Positions 26,643-35,965 of a stretch of DNA of 64,000 bases are shown piece by piece (position 1 is the stretch's first letter; each line of letters starts with the position of its first letter). The notes beneath the pieces were generated by a model that saw only the letters and a program-made list of their open reading frames with translations, made no database searches and was not told where the DNA came from. The translations under genes and the position numbers were made by a program. Source of the stretch: Telmatobacter sp. DSM 110680 (lineage in GTDB: Bacteria; Acidobacteriota; Terriglobia; Terriglobales; Acidobacteriaceae); the NCBI RefSeq assembly GCF_039994875.1, contig NZ_CP121196.1, positions 3,286,001 to 3,350,000 of the forward strand. Reading direction: 5' to 3'.

Positions 26643-28841
26643 ATGAATCTCAAAGATCTCCTGTTCTCCGATCGACGAGTGTCTACCGCTGTAACTCTTG
26701 CAATCCTGCCATGGATCATCGCAGCATTTGTTGCGAGTGGTGGTAGCGTACATGTCGCTATCGACTTTCTTTTATACGGAATTTTGATTGTTGCTACCGG
26801 CTACGGCATCATTTGCGCGGCGCTCCCGTGTCTAGCGAGATCTCAAGCAATCTTTCTGGCACCGGCACTGGGTATCCTTGCGCTCTCGGGTTTGACCGCG
26901 CTCTGGCTACGAGTGCCGCTTCCACTCGTCTGGGTACTGCCCCTTTGGCTCGGGCTGTTTGTGGCCGGGGCAGTGTGTCTTTGGAAGGATCGCACGATTT
27001 GTGCGAAAACGACGGTTCCCCATGCCGGGATTCTAACCATCCTGTCCTTATTGATCTGCGCGGTGTTCTTCTTCTTCCCGGCCCGCAGGGACGCAGTCTT
27101 GCGAGGAGATGGAAGCTTCAATTGGATATACGCCGATACGGAGCATTTCTACTCAATTTCTTCGAGCATTAAGAGAGAGGAACTTCCACCCAAAAGCCCG
27201 GGAACAGTTACAGCGGATCTCCTTTATCACTTTGGTCCCTATGCACCGGCCGCTGTGATCTCCAGAATTGACGGTCTTGAGTTGGGGGATGCCTTGGTGC
27301 GCGTGACTCGTGGCGCATCGATTTGGGCGCTTGTGCTCTCGTGTTTTGGATTGGGAACATTACTCTCATCCAGAGTAAACGAGGAAAAAGTCGGGGGAAT
27401 TGCTACCGTCGCAGGGCTTTTCTTTTATGGTTCTATCTCGTCGCTCTTTACGGACGAGAGAAACAGCTCAAGTTATGTGACGGGAGCCATCCTTTTCAAG
27501 ATACCTCAGGTGGAGGTGCTCGCTGATGGAGGGCCGTTCAGTCATCTTCTATTAGGGCATTCGGTGCTACACGGCCTGGGTGCCATAACTGCAATCATGA
27601 GCTTGTGCCTCATCGAAAGTGGGCGAGAGTCTGTTTCGGTTTGGCGGAGAATAGTATTTCTTGCTCTACCATCTCTCGCGGTCCCGGTGAATTCAGTGGC
27701 GGCTCTGTACTGTTTTGGCATCGTGGGTGTTCTTTTGTTTTGGAGACACCTTGCGACTCTCTGGGCGTGGATTTCAATTTTGCTGATGGTCAGTCTTTTT
27801 TGGGAGGCCTGGCACATCATGGGCTACAGCCATGCCTCAGATGGCGCGATGACGACTGTCAATACGCATCCGACTACGCAATGGTGGATGCTCACTGTTG
27901 GATTTCTGGTCGGTCTGGGCTTTCGAATAATGGGATTTCGCTGGATCTCAAAGCCTCTATCGGATCCTCTTGCAGCTTTGGTTCTGGTGAGTGTAGTCGG
28001 CCTGCTGACGTTCAACCTTCTATTGTTAATCAGGGATGGAAATCAACGATACGGCATCTACTATCTGCAATGCATGTTCAGCATTTTTGCATTTTCTCGT
28101 GTTACCCCCGGTTGCTGGCGTGGCTCCGAACGCTCTAAATGGGCCGCATCGTGGTTCAGGCTGGCTAAGATAGGCATGGTCGTTCTCACGATTTCGGGAG
28201 TCTTGATTGGTATCGTTGCCCAGATAACTCACAGCCACACAGGTGTCGATTCATTTGGCGTCAAACTCCTTTTATGTGTCATTTCAACCCTGTTCCTCGT
28301 TGGTGTTTCCGAACTGATGAAGCGGAACGTCCGCTTTTCCAATACGGCTTCCGCGATTCTCATTTGCACACTATCGCTTGGATTTCTAGCATGGATTACG
28401 CCATGGATAAACTTTGGCATGGGGCGGATGAAGATGGATGTGTCTCTTGCTCCCGGCGAGGTACGAGGACTGAAACGTCTTCGGGAACTTGATTCAGGGG
28501 ACGAGCGATTCGCCACGAACAAACATAGTGTAGAAAGCCTGGCCTCAAACCGCGAGCGATCCTACGGATATGTTGGGCTTTCCGAGCGTCCCGTGCTTCT
28601 CGAAGGCTATCTGGATCGGGGCGAGACACTACTACCCTGGTTTGAGACACTGCTTCATGACAATGACCTGATGTTTACTACTTCCGATCCGGGATTGATG
28701 TACAACATTGCCAAGGCTTGGCACGTCCATTGGCTTGTCGCTCGTCCGGGAACAGACATCGCCCTACCGAGACCGCTGCCCGCGTGGCTAGTCGAGCAAC
28801 AGGATTGCGGTGATCTCAAGATTTACAGGGTGAATTATTGA
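26643..28841 (+). CDS. Large polytopic membrane protein, polymerase/GT-C-like
   Basis: A 732-residue protein with about 14 hydrophobic segments spread over the first 620 residues and a soluble C-terminal domain of about 110 residues that ends in a short polar strand. The size, spans and C-terminal periplasmic domain recall GT-C glycosyltransferases and Wzy-like polymerases, but no DD/DE catalytic motif can be named with confidence. The ATG chosen lies 19 bp after the acyltransferase stop. It is a candidate for the missing polymerase that a Wzx flippase would need; that role is inference. Confidence 0.65.
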   Translation: MNLKDLLFSDRRVSTAVTLAILPWIIAAFVASGGSVHVAIDFLLYGILIVATGYGIICAALPCLARSQAIFLAPALGILALSGLTALWLRVPLPLVWVLPLWLGLFVAGAVCLWKDRTICAKTTVPHAGILTILSLLICAVFFFFPARRDAVLRGDGSFNWIYADTEHFYSISSSIKREELPPKSPGTVTADLLYHFGPYAPAAVISRIDGLELGDALVRVTRGASIWALVLSCFGLGTLLSSRVNEEKVGGIATVAGLFFYGSISSLFTDERNSSSYVTGAILFKIPQVEVLADGGPFSHLLLGHSVLHGLGAITAIMSLCLIESGRESVSVWRRIVFLALPSLAVPVNSVAALYCFGIVGVLLFWRHLATLWAWISILLMVSLFWEAWHIMGYSHASDGAMTTVNTHPTTQWWMLTVGFLVGLGFRIMGFRWISKPLSDPLAALVLVSVVGLLTFNLLLLIRDGNQRYGIYYLQCMFSIFAFSRVTPGCWRGSERSKWAASWFRLAKIGMVVLTISGVLIGIVAQITHSHTGVDSFGVKLLLCVISTLFLVGVSELMKRNVRFSNTASAILICTLSLGFLAWITPWINFGMGRMKMDVSLAPGEVRGLKRLRELDSGDERFATNKHSVESLASNRERSYGYVGLSERPVLLEGYLDRGETLLPWFETLLHDNDLMFTTSDPGLMYNIAKAWHVHWLVARPGTDIALPRPLPAWLVEQQDCGDLKIYRVNY

Positions 28842-28857
28842 GGAGTCAGATATTCTG

Positions 28858-29796
28858 ATGGATCGTAAAGTCACCATCGTCATGTACCACTATGTCCGCA
28901 ATCTGGAGCGCTCACGGTACCCTGGGATCAAGGGGCTATCGGTCGAACGATTTTGTAGACAGCTTGACTACATTCAGATCAACTACACGCCTATTTCGGT
29001 AGATGATTTATTGGCTGCGCTTGCATGCGAGAAGAATGAGCTGCCGCCCAATCCAATTCTCTTAACCTTTGACGATGGGTACGTGGACCACTTCGCAAAT
29101 GTATTTCCCCAACTGGATTCACGGGGCATTAAGGCCTGCTTCTACCCATCCGCGCGACCAACTCTTGAACATAGAGTGCTGGACGTCAACAAGATTCAGT
29201 TCTTGCTCGCATCTGTTTCCGATGCTGGAATCTTGCTTGACGAAGTGTTCTCGTCCCTCGCGGAGTTTCGCGCGGAATATCAATTAAAAACAAGAGAAGA
29301 GTATCTCCGCGTAGAGAGGGTAAAGCATCGTTACGACAGCGGCGAGGTGAGTGTAGTCAAAAGCCTTCTCCAGCACGAACTGCCGGGCGCGGTGCGAGAA
29401 GAGGTCGTGCGGCGATTATTCGCGAAATTTGTAACGGCCGACGAGGCTGCTTTTGCCTGCGAACTTTACATGTCGGTGGATCAGATCGCCTGTCTGCGAC
29501 GCTATGGAATGCACATCGGCAACCACGGTTTTTCTCATGTTTGGCTGAATCGCGTACCCGCAGATGTGCAATCATTTGAAATTGATCGCTCACTTCAGTT
29601 TTTGAACAAGGTCGGAATAGAAGGTGACCAGTGGACGATGTGCTATCCCTACGGCGGATACAATGATTCGGTTTTGCAAATTCTGAAGGCTCGCCGATGC
29701 CGGCTTGGATTCGCGGTGGAGAACCGCGTTGCGGATCTTAAGGTCGATGATCCGCTGACACTACCTCGAATAGACACGAACGATCTTCCAAGTTAG
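28858..29796 (+). CDS. Polysaccharide deacetylase family protein (NodB fold)
   Basis: A 312-residue protein without a clear signal peptide. TIVMYHYV opens the fold, and LLTFDDGYVDH carries the metal/catalytic Asp pair at residues 72-73. A long insert (about residues 95-205) separates it from the second metal motif GMHIGNHGFSHV, and CYPYGGYND is the later conserved strand. The family removes acetyl from N-acetylhexosamines. It starts 16 bp after the membrane protein stop and is followed within 10 bp by the DUF4910 gene. Two other deacetylase-like genes in the locus (35962, 40505) are not close copies. Confidence 0.85.
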   Translation: MDRKVTIVMYHYVRNLERSRYPGIKGLSVERFCRQLDYIQINYTPISVDDLLAALACEKNELPPNPILLTFDDGYVDHFANVFPQLDSRGIKACFYPSARPTLEHRVLDVNKIQFLLASVSDAGILLDEVFSSLAEFRAEYQLKTREEYLRVERVKHRYDSGEVSVVKSLLQHELPGAVREEVVRRLFAKFVTADEAAFACELYMSVDQIACLRRYGMHIGNHGFSHVWLNRVPADVQSFEIDRSLQFLNKVGIEGDQWTMCYPYGGYNDSVLQILKARRCRLGFAVENRVADLKVDDPLTLPRIDTNDLPS

Positions 29797-29806
29797 GCTG
29801 CTCAAA

Positions 29807-31093
29807 ATGAAAACGATGATTCAGATGTTGCAAGACCTCACGCCTCTCAATCGAGCGGTTTGCTCCCTCGGCTACGATCAGTCCGTGAGCTATCTCTGCA
29901 ACGAGTTACCATTTCACGTGATCGCCGTACCGAGTTCCTACGAACACAATGGATGGGTTATACCTCCGTCCTGGGATGTCGTAGAAGCGAAAATTTTCAA
30001 ACAGGGGGTTATGGTTTATGACGGAACGAGCCATCCCCTTGGCGTAATTGCACTTTCAAATAGCTTTTCTGGAACCGTAGGGTTGGACGAGCTCTTGCGT
30101 CATGTCCACTACGATCACCGATATGAAGACTCGATTCCTTTCCATTATCGACAGCAATTCCGAAGCTGGAGTAGGGATTGGGGTTTTTGCATGCCAAAAA
30201 GCGTGTATGACCGTCTCACCCCAGGTGATTACGAAGTCATCATCCGCACTGTGGAGTCACCAGGCGTGATGAAGATCCTGGAGTACAAACACCAGGGCTC
30301 CCTCGACTTGACGATCGTGCTCGCGGGTAGCCTGGATCACGCTGGTGTGGCAAATGACGGGCTAGCCGGTTGTGTCGTAGGTATGGAGGTGATGCGTCGC
30401 CTGCAGGGACGAAAAACCAAGTTCACCTATTCCCTTGTTCTGTCACCTGGAATTCTTGGATCTGAGATTTACTTGGCCTGGCTCAATAAGCAGGATCGCC
30501 AGCGCATTCTTGAAGGGATCTTTCTAGAGATGCTTGGTTCTGACACGCCACTCGCCGTTCAGGAATCGAGGCGAAGTATGGTAAGCGTGTCGCATGCACT
30601 GAAGTCCAGTCTGGATCAGTTGGGCTTGGCTTATCGGACGGGTCCTTTCGAAAGTATTATCGTGAACGACGAATATGTGTGGGAAAACTATGGCATCCCC
30701 ATGCTCTCCTTTTCGCGATTTCCGTATCCGCAGTACCACTCAAGCTTGGATTCTGCGGAGATCATGAAAGATACCTCGCTCAACGAGGCGGTTGACGCGT
30801 TGATAGGGGCTGTCGATCGTCTCGAAGCGTCGCCCATGATTATGCGAAAATTTGAGGGAAACATCTGTTTGTCGAATCCAAAATACGATTTATACGTCGA
30901 CTATGGACAGATCGCACTGGGAGATAAACTAACTGATGGCCGGCGCCGGATGAGAACCCTTATGGACCTTATCCCCGCCTTGGAGCGCCCCGTAAGTGTC
31001 AAAGCCTTAGCAGACCACGTAGGGATACCAGAAAATGAGGCAAACGAGTACCTGCTTCGATGGGAAGCGAAAGGCCTGATCGACCTGTTATGA
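29807..31093 (+). CDS. DUF4910 / M28-like aminopeptidase-fold protein with C-terminal winged helix
   Basis: A 428-residue cytoplasmic protein of the DUF4910 type, a metallopeptidase-like fold seen in polysaccharide loci. The metal-site region reads GSLDHAGVANDGLAG at about residues 174-188. As I recall, relatives have a SHICHP...NDNLSG pattern, so the first His is Ser175 here while the second (His178) and the Asn-Asp pair (183-184) remain. Later blocks PGILGSEIYLAW, VNDEYVW and YHSSLD match the family. The last 60 residues look like a winged helix. Catalysis may be altered or lost. It may act on a sugar-linked amino acid or amide, which is inference from its place between a deacetylase and an unknown gene. 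Confidence 0.75.
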   Translation: MKTMIQMLQDLTPLNRAVCSLGYDQSVSYLCNELPFHVIAVPSSYEHNGWVIPPSWDVVEAKIFKQGVMVYDGTSHPLGVIALSNSFSGTVGLDELLRHVHYDHRYEDSIPFHYRQQFRSWSRDWGFCMPKSVYDRLTPGDYEVIIRTVESPGVMKILEYKHQGSLDLTIVLAGSLDHAGVANDGLAGCVVGMEVMRRLQGRKTKFTYSLVLSPGILGSEIYLAWLNKQDRQRILEGIFLEMLGSDTPLAVQESRRSMVSVSHALKSSLDQLGLAYRTGPFESIIVNDEYVWENYGIPMLSFSRFPYPQYHSSLDSAEIMKDTSLNEAVDALIGAVDRLEASPMIMRKFEGNICLSNPKYDLYVDYGQIALGDKLTDGRRRMRTLMDLIPALERPVSVKALADHVGIPENEANEYLLRWEAKGLIDLL

Positions 31094-31168
31094 CCGTGTC
31101 ACGCCTTAGGTTGTGCTCGCATCGCATCTGCCTGTTGGCAGAATTCTTAAAACCATCAAGCTAAAAAC

Positions 31169-32209
31169 ATGCCCCACCCTTCTAACATATCGATCACGGA
31201 TATAGATTCTCGATTGCCGCCAGTTTCAGAGTTCAGACTGAAACCTTGGAATCACTCTTACGGTGGCGATTACTACGGGTCGCTCAAAGTGGCGGCGGAA
31301 TACTGTGAATTTGCAGAAGTTCCGGAACGCTACCCTGGAAACTGGCAGCATGGTACCTGGCCGCCGTGGCAGAAGATCCAGCCTGAAGTACTGGTATACG
31401 GGGCCCCCAAGTCATCAAGATGTTTCGTAGCGCGACCGGATGAAGTTAGCTTCTTGAAGGCTGGTGGCTATAGCGATGTCCGCGCGATCGGACTCCCAAT
31501 CATCTACACTCGGCCATCTGGTCTCGAACGAATTCCGAATAGCCTGCTGGTGATGCCAACGCATTCACTAGTTACGGACGTGATACTGCCTCCGACTGGC
31601 AGATATATTAGCGAGATTGATTCAATAAGGAACCGCTTTGATTTCGTAGCAGCCTGCGTCTCTGCGCAATGCATTTCCAGGGGGATGTGGGTTAATGAGT
31701 TGACGCGTCGTGGGATCCCGGTCATTCGAGGTGCTGGCATCGACGATGCAAATGCTCTCGATCGGATGCGGGCGCTTTTTGAGAGCTTCGAATACGTGAC
31801 TACCGACACCTACGGTAGCCACGTATCCTACGCGCTGTACTTTGGCGCGAAGGTTTCAATCTGGGGAACCGCTACTCCCGCACTTCGCGAAAATGTCCTA
31901 AGCGATGGGGCATGGGCGCCTTTTCCCGAAGCTGTAGATAAGCTTTTTTCAGAAGAAACAGCCCGTCATGAGCGGGAATACCTCAAGCCTCTGAGAGTTG
32001 ATCCATGGAACGGTGTACTCGATGTGAGTTCTGGAAAACTCATGCTGGGTCACGAGAAAAAGCTCACTCCGAGTGAGATGCGACAAGCTTTCAGATGGAC
32101 TCCCTCTGGAATCTTGACTGAAGGCATTCGACAGAGGGTGCGTAGTTCGCAACTTTGGCGAGCGGGATCGGCCGCCAAGAGGCGCCTCTTCGCGCATGAA
32201 AAGGGATAA
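31169..32209 (+). CDS. Unrecognised soluble protein, possible GT-B-fold sugar transferase
   Basis: A 346-residue soluble protein that I do not recognise. Its C-terminal half has the shape of a GT-B donor domain: RFDFVAACVSAQCIS, then a strand-loop VIRGAGIDDANALDRM, and EYVTTDTYGSHVSYALYFGAKVSIWG, which resembles the conserved site of sialyl/poly-sugar transferases where a Ser-His-like pair contacts CMP. That similarity is weak and read by eye. The N-terminal part (WNHSYGGDYYGSLKVA, YPGNWQHGTWPPWQ) is rich in aromatics. No TM segment. A CMP-nonulosonate transferase is an attractive but unproven idea, because the locus needs one. About 215 bp with no recognisable gene follow. Confidence 0.55.
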   Translation: MPHPSNISITDIDSRLPPVSEFRLKPWNHSYGGDYYGSLKVAAEYCEFAEVPERYPGNWQHGTWPPWQKIQPEVLVYGAPKSSRCFVARPDEVSFLKAGGYSDVRAIGLPIIYTRPSGLERIPNSLLVMPTHSLVTDVILPPTGRYISEIDSIRNRFDFVAACVSAQCISRGMWVNELTRRGIPVIRGAGIDDANALDRMRALFESFEYVTTDTYGSHVSYALYFGAKVSIWGTATPALRENVLSDGAWAPFPEAVDKLFSEETARHEREYLKPLRVDPWNGVLDVSSGKLMLGHEKKLTPSEMRQAFRWTPSGILTEGIRQRVRSSQLWRAGSAAKRRLFAHEKG

Positions 32210-32425
32210 GCCACCTTGAAGATTTGAATTGCCGGCTCGGTTTGTAAGCATCTTCGATAGACTCTTCATTTTGTCGTTCAGGCGCCTGAGCTTTCAGGAT
32301 AGGCAAATCGCAGACTGCACCGAGTCGCCGATCACTCTCGAAGTAAGGCTCCAGAGAGACAATTAAGGCATCAAGATTTGCCACAACATTGTAGGGAACG
32401 CAAAGATCGAGCTATGGGAGATAGA

Positions 32426-33394
32426 ATGAACATTCTGGTTACTGGTGGTGCAGGATATGTCGGTTCGACTTTAGTGCCTTTGCTTTTGGCCGACGGGCAT
32501 CGAGTTCGTGTGCTCGACTCGATCCTCCACGGCGGTGATTCACTGCTTGGCGTTTGGCCTCATCCCAACTTCGAATTTGTCCGTGGCGATGTTTGTGATC
32601 GATCGGTGCTGAAGAAGACCGTCGCCGGAATCGATGCGGTCGTTCATCTTGCTGCGATTGTTGGAGATCCGGCATGTTCCCGCCAGCCAGATGTGGCTCG
32701 TGCCGTCAACTTGGATGCCTCTTTAAACCTCATCGAGGAGAGTCAGAAGGCTGGAGTCAATCGATTTGTATTTGCCTCCACATGTAGCAATTACGGAAGA
32801 ATGAAAGACCCAAATGTATACGTGGATGAGGAATCAGAATTGAGCCCAGTTTCCCTCTACGCCGAAACAAAAGTAGCGGTGGAAAAAGCACTACTGGATA
32901 GCGGAAATAGTGGACGGTGGTGTCCAACGCCCTTACGATTTGCGACCGTCTTTGGAGTCTCGTCGCGGATGCGATTCGACCTAACGGTAAACGAATTTAC
33001 AATGGAAATGCTCACAAAGAAGCACTTGAAGGTCTTCGGTGAACAGTTCTGGCGCCCTTATATACATGTGCGAGACGCAAGCAGGGCTATTCATCTCGTT
33101 CTTACGTCACCTTCGGAAAAAGTCGCGAGAACAGTGTTTAACGTAGGCGCAACCGATCAGAACTGGCAAAAGCAACAACTCGTTGAAATGATTCGGCCGC
33201 ATGCCCCGGACGCCGTCGTAGAATTCGTGCACAGACAAGAGGATCCTCGAGACTATCGCGTATCGTTTACGAAAATCGCAAACCGGCTTCACTTCGAAAT
33301 TACCCGGACCGTGGCCCAGGGAATTGAGGAAGTGGCGCACCTTGTGCGTAGCGGAGTTATTCGGAATCTCAGCGACGAAAGGTACCGAAATTGA
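32426..33394 (+). CDS. NAD-dependent epimerase/dehydratase (extended SDR)
   Basis: A 322-residue extended SDR. VTGGAGYVGS binds NAD at residues 5-14, HLAAIVGDPACS is the second fingerprint, and the active site reads STCSNYG with YAETK as the Tyr-Lys pair. The TDE triad of 4,6-dehydratases is absent (TCS instead), so it is more likely an epimerase or reductase than a LegB-type dehydratase. The start chosen has GGGAGA a few bases upstream. It overlaps the aminotransferase gene by 4 bp (stop TGA inside the TTG start region), suggesting successive steps on the same nucleotide sugar. Confidence 0.83.
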   Translation: MNILVTGGAGYVGSTLVPLLLADGHRVRVLDSILHGGDSLLGVWPHPNFEFVRGDVCDRSVLKKTVAGIDAVVHLAAIVGDPACSRQPDVARAVNLDASLNLIEESQKAGVNRFVFASTCSNYGRMKDPNVYVDEESELSPVSLYAETKVAVEKALLDSGNSGRWCPTPLRFATVFGVSSRMRFDLTVNEFTMEMLTKKHLKVFGEQFWRPYIHVRDASRAIHLVLTSPSEKVARTVFNVGATDQNWQKQQLVEMIRPHAPDAVVEFVHRQEDPRDYRVSFTKIANRLHFEITRTVAQGIEEVAHLVRSGVIRNLSDERYRN

Positions 33395-34599
33395 GTCCAA
33401 CCAGAGAGTTGATTCACGGTGTCTCGCCTGAAGTTGACTTCGTTCCATTGATCGTTCCCGAAATCCGTGGAAACGAATGGAAATATATCAAAGAGTGTCT
33501 CGATACCAATTGGGTGTCGTCTGTCGGCACCTATGTTGACAGATTCGAGCAGATGATTGCGGAGCGTGTTGGCACCAAATATGCCGTTGCCACAGTCAAC
33601 GGCACCTCGGCGTTGCATATCGCGCTGATTATGGCAGGCGTTCAGGCAGATGACGAAGTGCTGGTTTCATCGCTTACGTTCATCGCCCCCGTCAACGTGA
33701 TCCGCTACGTAGGTGCGTGGCCAATATTTATTGATGCCGAATTGGCTTACTTGCAGATTGATCCAGTTAGGGTGGCCGAATTCCTTGAAAGCAGCTGCAA
33801 ATGGGATGGCGAGTGTTTGCGCAACATAAAGACAGGTCGCCGAGTGAAGGCGATTCTTCCGGTCCATATTCTCGGGCATCCGGCAGACCTTGATCCGATT
33901 ATCGAGATTGCCTCGAAGTATTCTTTGCCGGTGATCGAAGATGCCACGGAGGGTCTTGGTGCAGCCTATCGCGGAAAAAGCCTGGGCAGCCTTGGTGATG
34001 CGGCTTGTTTTAGCTTCAATGGAAACAAGATCATTACCACCGGCGGTGGTGGCATGCTCGTGACCAACAACCCTGAGTGGGCCGCTCGCGCTAAATACCT
34101 GACCACCCAGGCGAAAGATGATCCGATCGAATATGTGCATAACGCAGTTGGTTACAACTATCGCTTGACGAACCTATTGGCGGCGATGGGATGCGCACAA
34201 ATGGAACAACTCGATGCGTTTGTAGAAGCGAAACGACAGATTGCAAAACGGTATCAAGAATCGTTAGGAAATCTGGCAGGGATTCGGTTGCCGAAAGAGG
34301 CAGATTGGGCGTTTAGCACCTTCTGGATGTATACGGTGTTAGTGGACGAGAAAGAATCGCCTATAAACTCGCGAGACCTGTTACGCGAACTCGCAACCGC
34401 GGGCATTCAGACCCGTCCACTCTGGCAGCCGATTCACCGCTCTAAGGCGCACAGCTCTTCGCACGGCACTCCGTGCCCGAATTCAGATGAACTCTACGCG
34501 AAGGGTATTAGTTTGCCTTGCTCGGTTGGGCTCACGCCTTCCTCTCAGGGGCGCGTAATCGAAACGCTGATGAATCTCATGGGCAATCGTAACGGTTAG
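33391..34599 (+). CDS. PLP-dependent sugar aminotransferase, LegC family (DegT/DnrJ/EryC1)
   Basis: A 402-residue aminotransferase. The start region VPEIRGNEWKYIKECLDTNWVSSVG is typical of the LegC group, which aminates a 4-keto sugar nucleotide in legionaminic acid synthesis. The cofactor site includes NGTSALHIAL, VIEDATEGLGA and the Schiff-base Lys213 in FNGNKIITTGGGG. The start codon is probably TTG, overlapping the epimerase stop, with AAAGG at good distance. If the nonulosonic acid here is legionaminic-like, this enzyme would supply the 4-amino group although it lies about 8 kb from the main module. About 196 bp of sequence without a recognisable gene follow. Confidence 0.87.
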   Translation: MSPTRELIHGVSPEVDFVPLIVPEIRGNEWKYIKECLDTNWVSSVGTYVDRFEQMIAERVGTKYAVATVNGTSALHIALIMAGVQADDEVLVSSLTFIAPVNVIRYVGAWPIFIDAELAYLQIDPVRVAEFLESSCKWDGECLRNIKTGRRVKAILPVHILGHPADLDPIIEIASKYSLPVIEDATEGLGAAYRGKSLGSLGDAACFSFNGNKIITTGGGGMLVTNNPEWAARAKYLTTQAKDDPIEYVHNAVGYNYRLTNLLAAMGCAQMEQLDAFVEAKRQIAKRYQESLGNLAGIRLPKEADWAFSTFWMYTVLVDEKESPINSRDLLRELATAGIQTRPLWQPIHRSKAHSSSHGTPCPNSDELYAKGISLPCSVGLTPSSQGRVIETLMNLMGNRNG

Positions 34600-34795
34600 C
34601 TAATCATCAGTGATCCAGAAGCAGGTAATTCCGTCGCGCCATCAGTCTGATTTCTGAATCGTGCAGCTTCAATCGGTACGAGACGATGGGGTGTTAACAA
34701 CTTAACGGGGCCGATCAATCCGAACATCATCGCGGAAAGTTCTAACCTCACCTCTAAAGATCAACCGCGGATAGTTACCCGGAGCCAGGTAATCA

Positions 34796-35965
34796 ATGAG
34801 ATTTGCGTTCATCACCGCAATGCTCGGGTCCCCTTGGGGCGGCAGTGAAGAACTTTGGAGCCAGGTCGCTATAAGACTTGTGCGTGCCGGCCACAAATCC
34901 TGCGCGTTGGTGCCATTTCGGTCGCAGCTTTCTGAAAAAGTATCGAATTTGGCCCAACAGGGTGTCATGGTCCGTGCCTACCCCGGTCCTTCGTTTCTTG
35001 CGGGGTCGACTCGTTACTTATGCGACAGGCTGACTATGGGCTCAAGAAGGGCCTCTGCGTGGTTAAGACGGTTTTCGCCTGATTTGGTCGTAATTTCTCA
35101 GGGCGAAATCGAAGGTGGTCTGAGGTGGGCCAGAGTCTGTCGTGAAGCCAGCATCCCCTATGTGATCATTCTCCAATGCAATAGCGAGTTGATGTGGTTT
35201 GAAAAGAATTCAGTTGATAAAGCTGTAGCCTGTTACACAGGTGCTCGCAGCGTTTTCTGCGTCTCCCAGGGGAATCTCGATCTTCTGCGCCTTCAGGTGG
35301 GCGAGCCGCTGCCACAGGGTGAGTTGGTTTGGAATCCTTACAATGTCTCTTCTGAACGTATTGCACCGTGGCCGACCGAAAACGATCTGTTGCGAATGGC
35401 TTGCGTGGCCCGGCTCGATCCCGCTGCCAAAGGGCAGGATCTGCTGCTGAAGGTAATGGCACGTCAAGAGTGGCGGGAGCGTCCAATTGAAGTCAATTTC
35501 TTTGGAGAGGGTCCCTACGATCTCGCTTTGCGACGGCTGGCTAGCTTGCTTCAAATAAAGAATGTGCGATTTCGAGGCCATGTCAACGATATCAACGCAA
35601 TCTGGAATGAACATCATATTTTGGCGCTTCCTTCGAGATACGAAGGTCTTCCCTTGGCCTTGGTTGAGTCCATGTGGTGCGGTCGGCCTGCGGTCGTTAC
35701 GGATGTAGCAGGCAATGCGGAATTGTGCGTCGACGGAGTTACTGGATTTGTTGCCTCGTCTGCTAGCTTGTCATCTTTTGCCGAGGCAATGGAGAGAGCG
35801 TGGGCGGCGCGTACGGAATGGAAACGGATTGGCGACGCTGCGCGCGCACGAGTCGAAACTCTAGTGCCAGAGGATCCGGTTGGTGTGTTTTCCGATCGAT
35901 TGCAAGCCTGCGCTGCCGAGCACATCGGCAGCGTACCCTTGTCTAAAGCCGCTCAGGATCGATGA
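34796..35965 (+). CDS. Glycosyltransferase family 4
   Basis: A 389-residue GT-B enzyme. It begins FAFITAMLGSPWGGSEELWSQVA, the donor-side glycine loop and Glu of GT4. The C-terminal domain has MACVARLDPAAKGQDLLLKV, RGHVNDINAIW and YEGLPLALVESMWCGRPAVVTDVAGNAEL near residues 282-310, with the two conserved Glu residues. The ATG has AGGT upstream. ATGA overlap with the following deacetylase indicates coupling. Sugar specificity unknown. Confidence 0.9.
   Translation: MRFAFITAMLGSPWGGSEELWSQVAIRLVRAGHKSCALVPFRSQLSEKVSNLAQQGVMVRAYPGPSFLAGSTRYLCDRLTMGSRRASAWLRRFSPDLVVISQGEIEGGLRWARVCREASIPYVIILQCNSELMWFEKNSVDKAVACYTGARSVFCVSQGNLDLLRLQVGEPLPQGELVWNPYNVSSERIAPWPTENDLLRMACVARLDPAAKGQDLLLKVMARQEWRERPIEVNFFGEGPYDLALRRLASLLQIKNVRFRGHVNDINAIWNEHHILALPSRYEGLPLALVESMWCGRPAVVTDVAGNAELCVDGVTGFVASSASLSSFAEAMERAWAARTEWKRIGDAARARVETLVPEDPVGVFSDRLQACAAEHIGSVPLSKAAQDR

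Noticed and set aside
32426..33394. LegB-type 4,6-dehydratase
   Set aside because: The active site reads STCSNYG; the Asp-Glu pair of 4,6-dehydratases is missing.
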